From: Sphingomonadaceae bacterium
Lineage (GTDB): Bacteria > Pseudomonadota > Alphaproteobacteria > Sphingomonadales > Sphingomonadaceae
Length of the DNA: 9,045 nucleotides
Direction: 5' to 3'
NCBI GenBank assembly: GCA_947442095.1
Contig: CANEVG010000128.1
Span: forward strand, 1-9,045
A program made the translations under genes and the position numbers. Shown here one piece after another: positions 1-6,561 of the stretch (the first letter of the stretch is position 1; each line of letters begins with the position of its first letter). Below the pieces are notes generated by a model. It saw nothing but the letters and a program-made list of their open reading frames with translations. It did not search any database and had not been told where the DNA came from.

Positions 1-120
1 CCGCCGGATGCGCACCGGCGCCAGATCGATCGCAGCGCCGAACACCGATCGGGCGAGAGCCTCTTCGCCCGCCGTCAGCGGCCGCTCGCCGCCGGGCGGG
101 AGCGGTGCCAGTTCGCTCAC
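1..120 (-). CDS. vgr-related protein, N-terminal fragment (cut by window edge)
   Basis: About 40 N-terminal residues are visible on the minus strand, starting at a GTG (120-118) and running open off the left edge. The segment contains the run RPLTAGEEALARSVFGAAID, which I recognise from memory as the conserved start of a small sphingomonad family annotated 'vgr related protein'. Its function is unknown. The pattern, with an arginine-rich VRIRR after the ARSVFG helix, faintly recalls DUF4157-like domains, but that is only inference. The GTG start overlaps the TGA stop of the copper chaperone gene in a GTGA junction. No clear Shine-Dalgarno sequence precedes it, which suggests translational coupling to the upstream gene. 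It carries no signal peptide in the visible part, unlike its neighbour. A coding start here is well supported by the overlap and the family match; what the protein does is not. Confidence 0.66.
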   Translation of the reverse strand, partial: MSELAPLPPGGERPLTAGEEALARSVFGAAIDLAPVRIRR

Positions 121-647
121 ATGTGGTCCATGCCTGCCATTCCGCCACCAGCCTCCTCGACGGCTGCGAACGTGCTCACCTTGTCACCATTGGACAGCGT
201 GAACGTCACTTCCGCTTCCTTGCCGGCCTTCAGCGTGGCGGAAACATCGAACAGCATGACATGCAGGCCGCCAGGCTTGAATTGTGCGGGCGTGTCCTTG
301 CTGAACAGCACCGACTGAACCTGGTTCATCGTGGTCACGCCGCCCTCGGTCTTGCTTTCATGCATTTCGGCCCGGCCAACGCCGTCAACGTAGACGGCCG
401 CCAGCGTGCCCGGCTTGCCGCCGTCCTGCTCGATCGTGAAGTAGAGCACGCCGGGGCTGCCAGGGGTGGCGGGCAACTTGATCACAGGCTCGATCACGCT
501 GACGTTCGGCGCATTTTCGGGCGCCAGCGGATCGGCGGCGGCACCAGCGGCCGCGCTCGCGCTGGCATCCGGCGCTGGCGCGCCGCCGCTGCACGCGCCT
601 AGGGCAAACAGGCTGGCGGTGACGGTGGCGGAAAGGACGAGACGCAT
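117..647 (-). CDS. Periplasmic copper chaperone PCu(A)C, lipoprotein form
   Basis: A 176-residue protein of the PCu(A)C family (DUF461), which binds Cu(I) outside the cytoplasm and helps deliver it to cytochrome oxidase. The copper motif H(M)-X10-M-X21-H-X-M is complete: His96, Met107, His129 and Met131 fit the spacing exactly. A lipobox LGAC gives a lipoprotein signal peptide with Cys19 as the modified residue, followed by a low-complexity Ala/Pro/Asp linker (about 20-45) and then the beta-barrel domain. The C-terminal tail GMAGMDHM adds Met and His residues that could bind more copper, as seen in several family members. The start ATG (647-645) has a GGAG ribosome site 9 nt upstream. The gene diverges from dnaK and overlaps the next minus-strand gene by 4 bp. 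Any SCO-type partner lies outside the window or is absent. Lipid anchoring is inferred from the lipobox; many homologues are instead soluble periplasmic proteins. Confidence 0.92.
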   Translation of the reverse strand: MRLVLSATVTASLFALGACSGGAPAPDASASAAAGAAADPLAPENAPNVSVIEPVIKLPATPGSPGVLYFTIEQDGGKPGTLAAVYVDGVGRAEMHESKTEGGVTTMNQVQSVLFSKDTPAQFKPGGLHVMLFDVSATLKAGKEAEVTFTLSNGDKVSTFAAVEEAGGGMAGMDHM

Positions 648-699
648 CGCAGCTAACTCCGGTCATGAAAAAGGGCGGCATTCGAGGGAGCCCCGAGGC

Positions 700-727
700 C
701 TTGTGCCCGGCAGAACGCCACCTATAT
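700..727 (+). promoter_or_regulatory. Predicted RpoH (sigma-32) heat-shock promoter of dnaKJ
   Basis: CTTG at 700-703 and CCTATAT at 721-727 are separated by 17 bp. This fits the alphaproteobacterial heat-shock consensus CTTG-N17/18-CYTATNT at every defined position. Transcription would start near 734-737, giving a leader of about 100 nt before the dnaK ATG. No CIRCE inverted repeat (the HrcA operator) is present, so sigma-32 alone is the likely heat control. The match is seen in the sequence; its use is inferred. Confidence 0.78.
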
Positions 728-766
728 CGACCTCCATCGGAGCTGCATAGGCATCGAACATGTCTG

Positions 767-798
767 GAAAGGGCCCGCCCGGCTTTGGGGGGCGTTTC
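767..798 (+). other. Bulged hairpin in the dnaK 5' leader
   Basis: GAAA (767-770) and CGCCC (776-780) pair with the uninterrupted GGGCGTTTC at 790-798. This gives a 9-bp stem with a 5-nt bulge on the 5' side and a 9-nt loop. It sits about 37 nt before the dnaK ATG and does not cover the ribosome site, so a direct thermometer role is not evident. It may affect mRNA stability or may be chance in GC-rich DNA. Confidence 0.35.
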
Positions 799-835
799 AC
801 CTGCGGCGTCTAAATGGCAAGGAAACAGGAACACC

Positions 836-2746
836 ATGGCTAAAGTAATTGGTATCGATCTCGGCACGACCAACAGCTGCGTGGCAGTGATGGACGGGGG
901 CACGTCCAAGGTCATCGAAAACTCCGAAGGCGCGCGCACGACGCCCTCGATCGTTGCGTTCACCAAGGATGGTGAGCGTCTGATCGGTCAGCCCGCGAAG
1001 CGCCAGGCCGTCACCAATCCAGACAACACCATCTTCGCGGTGAAGCGCCTTATCGGCCGCCGCTTCGAAGATCCCATGACCCAGAAGGACATGGCGCTGG
1101 TTCCCTATGGCATCGTCAAGGGGAAGAACGGCGACGCGTGGGTCAAGGCAGGCAGCGAAGACTACAGCCCCTCGCAGATTTCCGCCTTCATCCTGCAGAA
1201 GATGAAGGAAACCGCCGAGAGCTATCTCGGCGAGACAGTCACGCAGGCGGTGATCACCGTGCCGGCCTACTTCAACGATGCGCAGCGCCAGGCAACCAAG
1301 GATGCCGGGCAGATCGCGGGCCTTGAAGTGCTGCGCATCATCAATGAGCCGACCGCCGCCGCGCTCGCCTACGGGCTCGACAAGCAGGATGGCAAGACCA
1401 TCGCGGTCTACGACCTTGGCGGCGGCACCTTCGATATCTCGGTGCTCGAGATCGGCGACGGCGTGTTCGAGGTGAAGTCCACCAACGGCGACACGTTCCT
1501 CGGCGGCGAAGACTTCGACAATGTGCTGGTCGAGTACCTCGCGGACAAGTTCAAGTCCAAGGAGAACATGGACCTGCGCACCGACAAGCTGGCGCTGCAG
1601 CGGCTCAAGGAAGCCGCCGAAAAGGCCAAGATCGAGCTGTCGAGCGCGCAGACCACCGAAATCAACCTGCCCTTCATCACCGCGCGCATGGAAGGCGGCA
1701 CAACCACCCCGCTGCATCTGGTGGAAAACCTGACCCGTTCCGACCTCGAAAAGCTCGTCTCGGGCCTGATCCAGCGCACGCTGGAGCCGTGCCGCAAGGC
1801 GATTGCCGATGCGGGCCTGACCGCGAAGGACATCGACGACGTCGTGCTCGTCGGCGGCATGACCCGCATGCCGCGCGTGCGCGAAATCGTGAAGGAGTTC
1901 TTCGGCAAGGATCCGCACACCGGCGTGAACCCGGATGAAGTCGTCGCTATGGGCGCGGCGATCCAGGCCGGCGTGCTGCAGGGCGATGTCAAGGACGTGC
2001 TGCTGCTCGACGTGACCCCGCTGTCGCTGGGCATCGAGACGCTGGGCGGCATCATGACCAAGATGATCGACCGCAACACCACGATCCCGACCAAGAAGAG
2101 CCAGGTCTATTCGACCGCCGAGGACAACCAGCAGGCGGTAACGATCCGCGTGTTCCAAGGCGAGCGCGAGATGGCGCAGGACAACAAGCTGCTCGGCCAG
2201 TTCGATCTTGTTGGCATTCCTTCAGCGCGGCGCGGTGTGCCGCAGATCGAGGTGACCTTCGATATCGACGCGAACGGCATCGTGAACGTGTCTGCCAAGG
2301 ACAAGGGCACGGGCAAGGAACAGCAGATCCGCATCCAGGCCTCGGGCGGACTTTCGGACGCGGACATCGACCAGATGGTGCGCGATGCCGAAAAGTTTGC
2401 CGAAGAGGACAAGAAGCGGCGCGAAGGCGCGGAAGCGCGCAACAACGCCGACAGCCTTGTCCACGCGACCGAGCGGCAGCTTGAAGAGAACGGCGACAAG
2501 ATCGACGCCGCCCTGAAGGCCGAGATCGAAGCCGCGATTGCCGAGACCAAGACCGCGATCGAGGGCGGCGATGTGGCCGACATGAATGCCAAGACCCAGG
2601 CACTGACCGACAAGGCCATGAAGATGGGTCAGGCCATCTACGAGAAGGAACAGGCTGCGGCGGCGTCGCCGGGGGCCGAGGCTCCCAAGGACGCCGAAGA
2701 CGTGGTCGATGCCGAGTTCTCGGAAGTCGACGACAACAAGGCATGA
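836..2746 (+). CDS. dnaK: Molecular chaperone DnaK (Hsp70)
   Basis: A full-length 636-residue Hsp70 that folds and protects client proteins in the cytoplasm through ATP-driven cycles with DnaJ and GrpE. The nucleotide-binding domain (about 1-384) shows the phosphate loop GIDLGTTNSC near residue 6, the lysine segment FAVKRLIGRRF, the second phosphate motif DLGGGTFD (193-200) and the adenosine motif VGGMTRMP (339-346). The interdomain linker DVLLLD is at 387-392, followed by the beta-sandwich substrate domain (GIETLGG onward), an alpha-helical lid, and the acidic tail ending EFSEVDDNKA. The start at 836 is chosen because MAKVIGIDLGTTNS is the usual N terminus and AGGA lies 5 nt upstream. The frame stays open back to 665, but those 57 residues do not resemble Hsp70 and overlap the promoter. 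grpE is not adjacent. dnaJ follows after 68 bp in the same direction. Confidence 0.98.
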   Translation: MAKVIGIDLGTTNSCVAVMDGGTSKVIENSEGARTTPSIVAFTKDGERLIGQPAKRQAVTNPDNTIFAVKRLIGRRFEDPMTQKDMALVPYGIVKGKNGDAWVKAGSEDYSPSQISAFILQKMKETAESYLGETVTQAVITVPAYFNDAQRQATKDAGQIAGLEVLRIINEPTAAALAYGLDKQDGKTIAVYDLGGGTFDISVLEIGDGVFEVKSTNGDTFLGGEDFDNVLVEYLADKFKSKENMDLRTDKLALQRLKEAAEKAKIELSSAQTTEINLPFITARMEGGTTTPLHLVENLTRSDLEKLVSGLIQRTLEPCRKAIADAGLTAKDIDDVVLVGGMTRMPRVREIVKEFFGKDPHTGVNPDEVVAMGAAIQAGVLQGDVKDVLLLDVTPLSLGIETLGGIMTKMIDRNTTIPTKKSQVYSTAEDNQQAVTIRVFQGEREMAQDNKLLGQFDLVGIPSARRGVPQIEVTFDIDANGIVNVSAKDKGTGKEQQIRIQASGGLSDADIDQMVRDAEKFAEEDKKRREGAEARNNADSLVHATERQLEENGDKIDAALKAEIEAAIAETKTAIEGGDVADMNAKTQALTDKAMKMGQAIYEKEQAAAASPGAEAPKDAEDVVDAEFSEVDDNKA

Positions 2747-2762
2747 GAAGGTGCTGAAGGCT

Positions 2763-2795
2763 TCCGCCACCTGCGTTTCCGGCGCGGGTGGCGGA
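2763..2795 (+). other. Intergenic dnaK-dnaJ stem-loop
   Basis: TCCGCCACCTGCG (2763-2775) pairs with CGCGGGTGGCGGA (2783-2795). That is 13 bp, with a single G-U pair and a 7-nt loop (TTTCCGG). No T-run follows, so it is not a typical intrinsic terminator. It starts 16 nt after the dnaK stop and ends 19 nt before the preferred dnaJ ATG. It could protect the 3' end of dnaK mRNA, cause partial termination or mark a processing site, keeping DnaJ below DnaK. That role is inference; the fold is directly visible. Confidence 0.7.
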
Positions 2796-2814
2796 TGCCG
2801 TTCCGGGGTGGGCG

Positions 2815-3948
2815 ATGGCAACCGAAACTGATCTTTACGAACTGCTCGAAGTCGAGCGCAGCGCCGACGACAAGACGCTCAAGTCGTCGTACCGCCGCCT
2901 TGCTATGAAGTTTCACCCGGACAAGAACCCCGGGTGCGCGGATAGCGAAGCCAAATTCAAGGCAATCAGCGCGGCCTATGCCTGCCTGTCCGACCCGCAG
3001 AAGCGCGCGGCCTATGACCAGTATGGCCATGCCGCGTTCCAGCAAGGCGGCGGCGGCCCAGGTGGCTTTGGGGCTGGCGGCGGCGCTGACTTCGGCGACC
3101 TTGGTGATATCTTCGAGACGATCTTCGGCGGCGCGTTCGGCGGTGGGCGCCAACCGGCCCGCCGCGGCGCAGACCTGCGCTACGACATGGAAGTCACGCT
3201 GGAAGAAGCGTTTCACGGCAAGAAGGCCGAAATCGCGGTGGAAGTGGCGCAAAGCTGCACCCCCTGCAGCGGCACCGGGGCCACGCCGGGGACATCGGCG
3301 CGGCGCTGCAACCTCTGCGGCGGACACGGCAAGGTGCGCGCGCAGCAGGGCTTCTTCATGGTCGAGCGCACCTGCCCAACCTGCCAGGGCCGCGGCGAAG
3401 TGATCGAAAGCCCCTGCCGCAATTGCCGCGGCGAAGGCCGGGTCGACGCCGAGCAAAAGCTGGAAGTACAGATCCCCGCCGGTGTCGACACCGGCACGCG
3501 TATCCGCCTTGCCGGCAAGGGTGAGGCAGGGCCGTTTGGCGCGCCGCCAGGCGATCTCTACATCTTTTTGCACATCAAGCGGCACCGCGTGTTCGAGCGC
3601 GAAGGCACCACGCTGCTCACACGCTGCCCGATCAGCATCACGACAGCGGCGCTGGGCGGGCAGATCGAAATTCCCGGGCTGGACGGCGCGCGCCATGCGA
3701 TCGACATTCCCGCCGGTATCCAGTCCGGCAAGCAGCTGCGCAAGCGCGGTGCGGGCATGCCCGTGCTGCAGGGGCGCGGCTCGGGCGATCTCGTGGTCGA
3801 GATCCAGGTGGAGACGCCGACCAAGCTTTCCGCCCGCCAGCGCGAACTGCTGCGCGAGTTTCAGGCAAGCGAAACCGGCGATGAAAGTCCGCAGTCAAAG
3901 GGCTTTTTCGACCGGCTAAAGGACGTGTGGACCGATCTGACGGAGTGA
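2815..3948 (+). CDS. dnaJ: Co-chaperone DnaJ (Hsp40, type I)
   Basis: A 377-residue type I Hsp40, close to the usual 370-380. It delivers unfolded clients to DnaK and stimulates its ATPase. The J domain (about 5-70) has the essential HPD at 34-36. A Gly/Phe-rich region (78-111) follows and includes a DIF segment. The zinc domain has all four CxxCxGxG repeats, beginning at Cys148, Cys165, Cys187 and Cys201. The C-terminal substrate and dimer domains run from about 210, with the typical GDLYIFLHIKRHRVF strand. I chose ATG 2815 because it gives the normal start MATETDLYELL and has a GGGG run (2805-2808) 6 nt upstream. An in-frame GTG at 2788 would add nine residues but falls inside the hairpin stem. 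The gene is probably co-transcribed with dnaK from the sigma-32 promoter. The acidic-ending tail after about residue 345 is variable in the family. Confidence 0.96.
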   Translation: MATETDLYELLEVERSADDKTLKSSYRRLAMKFHPDKNPGCADSEAKFKAISAAYACLSDPQKRAAYDQYGHAAFQQGGGGPGGFGAGGGADFGDLGDIFETIFGGAFGGGRQPARRGADLRYDMEVTLEEAFHGKKAEIAVEVAQSCTPCSGTGATPGTSARRCNLCGGHGKVRAQQGFFMVERTCPTCQGRGEVIESPCRNCRGEGRVDAEQKLEVQIPAGVDTGTRIRLAGKGEAGPFGAPPGDLYIFLHIKRHRVFEREGTTLLTRCPISITTAALGGQIEIPGLDGARHAIDIPAGIQSGKQLRKRGAGMPVLQGRGSGDLVVEIQVETPTKLSARQRELLREFQASETGDESPQSKGFFDRLKDVWTDLTE

Positions 3949-3976
3949 CCGGGCGGCCCGTGGCTGCCCTCACTCC
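3942..3976. terminator. Possible bidirectional terminator or inverted repeat between convergent genes
   Basis: GGAGTGA (3942-3948) and TCACTCC (3970-3976) are perfect inverted copies. They enclose a small CGGG/CCCG stem at 3950-3960. The arms contain the two TGA stop codons of dnaJ and the facing patatin-like gene, both preceded by GAG. There is no T-tract on either side, so intrinsic termination is doubtful. With only 21 bp between the stops, the two transcripts probably overlap unless this structure, or Rho, ends them. Confidence 0.35.
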
Positions 3977-6285
3977 CCGGCAAACGCGGCTTGCACCTCC
4001 ACCACGAGCTTCTCGACCATGTCGAGCTCGGCGGTGAGGCGCGGCTTTTCCTCTTCGAGGATAGCGAGGAACACATCGCGCTTGAACCGCCGGATCGTGC
4101 TGTCCGGTAGCGGCGGCTGCGCTGTCGAGGCGATCAGGTCGATCGTGCGCTCGGCGCCGTGGAGGCGGCCCCAGAGGTAGTCGTTCTCGCGGTAGGCGCG
4201 CGCGAAGAACGCGCCGAAGTGGAAGAACTCAATGCCCTTGAGGCAGGCGCGCGTGCCGCCGGTGCGGATGGCGGTCGCGTCTTCGGGGGAAATGCGGTCG
4301 ACCTTGACCGGATCGAACTCACCCATGCCTTCGCCCTGCAACAGCGGCAGCGTGGCGACATCGTAGAACGGAAAACCCAGATAGGCATAGAGAAAGCGGC
4401 GGCGCAGCGGCTTTGTCATCGCCTGCAATGCCTCAACGATCATGGCATCAACGGCGATATCGATACCCTTGAGATCGCGTCTTGCAGCAATGGCGGCCAG
4501 CACCTCGCCGGGGCGCTTGAGTGCCGCAGCGGCGATATCGGCGAAGTCATCGCCTAAGCCGGCGGCAGTCTGCCGGGCCTGATAGAGCGCCTGCGCACGG
4601 TAGACCATGTCACGCGCGGCCTCGCGCTCTGCCGGTACGATGCCCTCGTCCTCGTCCCAGTCCTGCGTCAGCCGCCGCGCGAGCAGTTTCAGCCGCCGGA
4701 TGCGGAACGCCAGATCATGCTCGCGGAAGAAAGCAATTGCTTCGGCTGTCGCGCCGCCGGTGGCCAGCGCCAGTCGGTCAAAGCCGAGATGGGCAAGATG
4801 CGCCCAAAGCTCGGCCTCGACCGCGCCGCGCAAGGGGACATCTGGCATCGCTTCGGTGATCACTTCGGCCAGCGCGGTTACGACCCCCGCCAGCTTCACT
4901 TGCGCATAGCCGTGAAAGGCGAATCCGGCCTGTTCGGCAGCAGCCTGCTGGGCTTTGGCGCGCCAGGCAGTGAGGCGCTTGTGTGTGGGCTGATCGAAGA
5001 ACAGGGTGTAGCCGAACAGGCGCTCGACAGCGTCGTCGATCTCCCCGCGCAGGGTATCGACGATCATGCGCAGCCGCGCCCGCTCGCGCGATTGGGTCTC
5101 AAGCGCCTCAAGGTTGTCGCGGATTGGCTGTTCGCGCGGGATCGACGAAAGCGAGCCGAAGATCGCCGAGAAGAACCCGATCGAGCGCTCCACTTCATCG
5201 GGCAGATGGATCCGCTCGGGGCTGGGGTCGATATAGACGAAGCGGCGGTCCACCTCACGCTGCGCGGGCCGATCACGCAGCACCGCCATGGCCGGCGCGA
5301 AGGGCCGGTTGACCAGCACGGCGCCATCGACCAGCGAGGCCTCGTCCACTTGCCCGCGCTTCCAGCGGCTGGGCATCACGCGCTTCAGGAACGCCTCGCG
5401 GCCAGTCCATGCCATGCCGCGTTCGGCGGTGAGCTGGTCGATCTCGCGCAGCATGAGCGGTGGGAAAGCGCCCGGAAAGCTCGCCGTGGCACGCGCTGCG
5501 AGAACCAACTCGGCGCGTTCGGCCAGATCCCCGCCCTCGGCGCAGGCGGCTGCGCGCCGAAAGCCAATGGCAAGGCGGTGCTCGCTTTCCTCCACCACCG
5601 GCGGACTGTTGAGCTTGAGGTCTTCAAGGTGGCCGTTGAAATCGGTGGCCGTGACGAGGAGATCAAGCGGATGACCCGGTGGCAATAGCGGCGGGCCGGG
5701 CCGGGCCTCACGCTCCATCGCTTCCAGCGCCTCACACAGCAGGCGTGAGAAGCCTATCCCGCTGAATGGCGGCGCAAACCAGCGCGCGCGGATAAGGTGC
5801 GAGACCTTGAGCCGCACTTCGGCGCGGGTACCCTTCGCCACTGTCCGGCTGACGAGGTTGCCCGGGCGCGTCAGCACGAACCATGCGATCGGCTGCGCCC
5901 AGAACTTGGCAAAGCGGCTCCACGGCCGCGCATCGGGATCGAGCAGGACCTCGATGTCAGCCCGTTCCAGCCACAGCCGGGTCAGCGGCTCGAGGCTCTG
6001 CCCGCTGGCGATGGCCTGCGCGAGGAACACGCCGTTGATCCCGCCTGCGCTGGCACCCGAAATGATGTCGGGGATGATCCGCAGGCGCAGATCGCGCGTG
6101 TGCGCCAAGGCCTCCAGCAGCCGGTGATACACACCCTCAGCCCCGCCGGCGGGCGGGTCTCCTTCGTGAAACGCGCGGCTGGCGCGCGTGGCGTACCAGA
6201 TTTCCTTGGTGACGCCGTGCATGTAGACGGCAAGGCTGATCCCGCCATAGCAGACCAGCGCGAGCCGCAATTCCTTCTGCCGCAT
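3970..6285 (-). CDS. Patatin-like phospholipase family protein (TIGR03607-like)
   Basis: A 771-residue protein with an N-terminal patatin domain, expected to act as a serine acyl hydrolase on lipids through a Ser-Asp dyad. The start MRQKELRLALVCYGGISLAVYMHG is typical of the large 'patatin-like/patatin-related protein' family. Ser79 in GASAG is the nucleophile and Asp320 in DGA the partner; the oxyanion loop is YGGIS at 13-17. Beyond about residue 380 the protein is a mostly helical, charged family-specific region of unknown role. I see no signal peptide or clear membrane span, so it is probably cytoplasmic or membrane-associated. The frame stays open to 6348, and an ATG at 6297 is also possible. 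I preferred 6285 because the family begins with this motif, though no strong ribosome site is visible at either. The gene converges on dnaJ and diverges from the sugar transferase gene. Its natural substrate cannot be told from sequence. Confidence 0.87.
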   Translation of the reverse strand: MRQKELRLALVCYGGISLAVYMHGVTKEIWYATRASRAFHEGDPPAGGAEGVYHRLLEALAHTRDLRLRIIPDIISGASAGGINGVFLAQAIASGQSLEPLTRLWLERADIEVLLDPDARPWSRFAKFWAQPIAWFVLTRPGNLVSRTVAKGTRAEVRLKVSHLIRARWFAPPFSGIGFSRLLCEALEAMEREARPGPPLLPPGHPLDLLVTATDFNGHLEDLKLNSPPVVEESEHRLAIGFRRAAACAEGGDLAERAELVLAARATASFPGAFPPLMLREIDQLTAERGMAWTGREAFLKRVMPSRWKRGQVDEASLVDGAVLVNRPFAPAMAVLRDRPAQREVDRRFVYIDPSPERIHLPDEVERSIGFFSAIFGSLSSIPREQPIRDNLEALETQSRERARLRMIVDTLRGEIDDAVERLFGYTLFFDQPTHKRLTAWRAKAQQAAAEQAGFAFHGYAQVKLAGVVTALAEVITEAMPDVPLRGAVEAELWAHLAHLGFDRLALATGGATAEAIAFFREHDLAFRIRRLKLLARRLTQDWDEDEGIVPAEREAARDMVYRAQALYQARQTAAGLGDDFADIAAAALKRPGEVLAAIAARRDLKGIDIAVDAMIVEALQAMTKPLRRRFLYAYLGFPFYDVATLPLLQGEGMGEFDPVKVDRISPEDATAIRTGGTRACLKGIEFFHFGAFFARAYRENDYLWGRLHGAERTIDLIASTAQPPLPDSTIRRFKRDVFLAILEEEKPRLTAELDMVEKLVVEVQAAFAGE

Positions 6286-6323
6286 GCCGCACAGCATGGC
6301 AGGCAATTGGCGGCTTTGCCAGA

Positions 6324-6360
6324 GGGCTGTGCAAGGTGGGCTGTGCAAGGTAGGCTGTGC
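6324..6360. repeat. 14-bp tandem repeat, about 2.6 copies
   Basis: GGGCTGTGCAAGGT occurs twice head to tail (6324-6337 and 6338-6351), followed by a partial third copy, AGGCTGTGC (6352-6360). A further degenerate AGGCTGCGC lies at 6378-6386. The array is 39 bp upstream of the chosen patatin-like start, in the leader or promoter of that gene. If translation began at the far upstream ATG (6348), the repeat would be partly coding, which I think unlikely. Confidence 0.8.
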
Positions 6361-6420
6361 GGCCAGGGCATGTGCGTAGGCTGCGCTGTAAGCTCAGCCG
6401 ACAAACGGGTGTCTTCGCCG

Positions 6421-6432
6421 TTGCCGCGGCAA
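6421..6432. promoter_or_regulatory. Perfect 12-bp palindrome, candidate operator
   Basis: TTGCCGCGGCAA is a perfect inverted repeat with no spacer, lying 130 bp before the sugar transferase ATG and 136 bp before the patatin-like start. Its position and symmetry suit a dimeric regulator, but the symmetry does not extend past 12 bp. I cannot assign it to a known binding protein. Confidence 0.35.
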
Positions 6433-6561
6433 GCGTTTTTGCAGGGTTGGACGGTTAACGCGCCGAAACATCCTGTCAGATTTACCGACGCTTTACCCCT
6501 CGTGGCCTAGATCATGGCGACAAGGTCCATGCCGGGCCAAAAGCAGGGTGCCTGCGCTGCC

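Larger units (their letters stand above)
6286..6561. promoter_or_regulatory. Divergent spacer between patatin-like and sugar transferase genes
   Basis: This stretch of about 276 bp must carry promoters for both flanking genes, but I could not find a convincing -35/-10 pair on either strand. It holds a 14-bp tandem repeat (6324-6360), an imperfect palindrome (6379-6399) and a perfect 12-bp palindrome (6421-6432). The section from about 6433 to 6500 is more AT-rich than its surroundings (runs such as GTTTTT, GGTTAAC, GATTTAC) and is the likeliest promoter zone for the plus-strand operon. Short open frames cross it but show no family features. Confidence 0.5.

Noticed and set aside
665..835. A 57-residue N-terminal extension of DnaK in the same open frame
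   Set aside because: It would begin upstream of the sigma-32 promoter boxes, resembles no Hsp70, and the ATG at 836 has its own ribosome site and the standard MAKVIGIDLG start.
648..835. Search for a CIRCE/HrcA operator before dnaK
   Set aside because: No TTAGCACTC-N9-GAGTGCTAA-like repeat is present.
797..2158. A 453-codon open frame antisense to dnaK, with a His/Asp/Val-rich translation
   Set aside because: Long antisense frames opposite dnaK are a known by-product of Hsp70 codon use in GC-rich genomes and have been misannotated as 'NAD-specific glutamate dehydrogenase'. The sense strand is clearly coding and nothing suggests separate expression.
2796..2814. Hairpin at 2763-2795 as an intrinsic terminator of dnaK
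   Set aside because: The sequence after the stem is GC-rich with no T-run, and dnaJ follows immediately, so full termination is unlikely.
4717..5688. A 323-codon plus-strand frame opposite the patatin-like gene
   Set aside because: No recognisable domain, while the minus strand has an intact catalytic Ser/Asp pair and family start.
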